Below are positions 6,331 to 6,380 of a stretch of DNA of 6,380 nucleotides, one piece after another (the stretch's first letter is position 1; every line of letters begins with the position of its first letter). Source of the DNA: Aquimarina sp. (GTDB lineage Bacteria > Bacteroidota > Bacteroidia > Flavobacteriales > Flavobacteriaceae); the NCBI GenBank assembly GCA_020628975.1, contig JAHDEF010000105.1:1-6380 (forward strand), written 5' to 3'. The notes below the pieces were generated by a model. The model saw only the letters and a list, made by a program, of their open reading frames with translations. It made no database searches and was not told the origin of the DNA. The translations under genes and the position numbers were made by a program.

Positions 6331-6380
6331 GACATTATTTACTATTATACAGCTTTATTATTTTTCTGGTTGAAAACGGA

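Noticed and set aside
1..6380. Mobile element, defence system or CRISPR signals
   Set aside because: I saw no transposase, integrase, nuclease-like ORF, terminal repeats or spaced direct repeats. All genes look like resident flavobacterial genes with similar base composition.

Overview
This window looks like chromosomal DNA from a flavobacterium (Bacteroidota, most likely Flavobacteriaceae). It is AT-rich, most starts lack a Shine-Dalgarno sequence, and some upstream regions contain the Bacteroidota -7 box (TAnnTTTG). It also encodes a type IX secretion system (T9SS) Plug protein, which is restricted to this phylum. A Na+-pumping NADH:quinone reductase fits a marine or salt-tolerant lifestyle, but the species cannot be named from this sequence. 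There is no sign of a mobile element, CRISPR array, tRNA or rRNA.

Layout. Positions 1-567 (minus) hold the first 189 codons of nqrB, cut by the window edge. Upstream of it on the same strand is complete nqrA (578-1927). A 274-bp divergent intergenic region (1928-2201) separates nqrA from a plus-strand pair: the T9SS Plug gene (2202-3458) and apaG (3521-3907). apaG runs tail-to-tail into a minus-strand cluster and overlaps its last gene by 27 bp. In transcription order that cluster is rsmG (6298-5669), an NRDE/TANGO2-family gene (5617-4898) and a DUF6695-family gene (4894-3881, GTG start). The last 82 bases (6299-6380) hold the probable rsmG promoter and no gene.

How the genes fit together. 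nqrA and nqrB start the Nqr operon for a respiratory Na+ pump. Plug seals the idle outer-membrane T9SS translocon. rsmG methylates 16S rRNA, and apaG is a small conserved protein of uncertain role. The least understood part is the NRDE-DUF6695 pair. The two ORFs share one reading frame and are separated only by a stop codon and one sense codon. The NRDE protein has an N-terminal Cys2. The DUF6695 protein has a His-then-Cys motif order (H43, C156 in a GSNC motif) like that of circularly permuted papain-fold enzymes. I infer two coupled, possibly amide- or thioester-processing proteins, which is the most interesting hypothesis here. The rest of the window is ordinary flavobacterial core genome.
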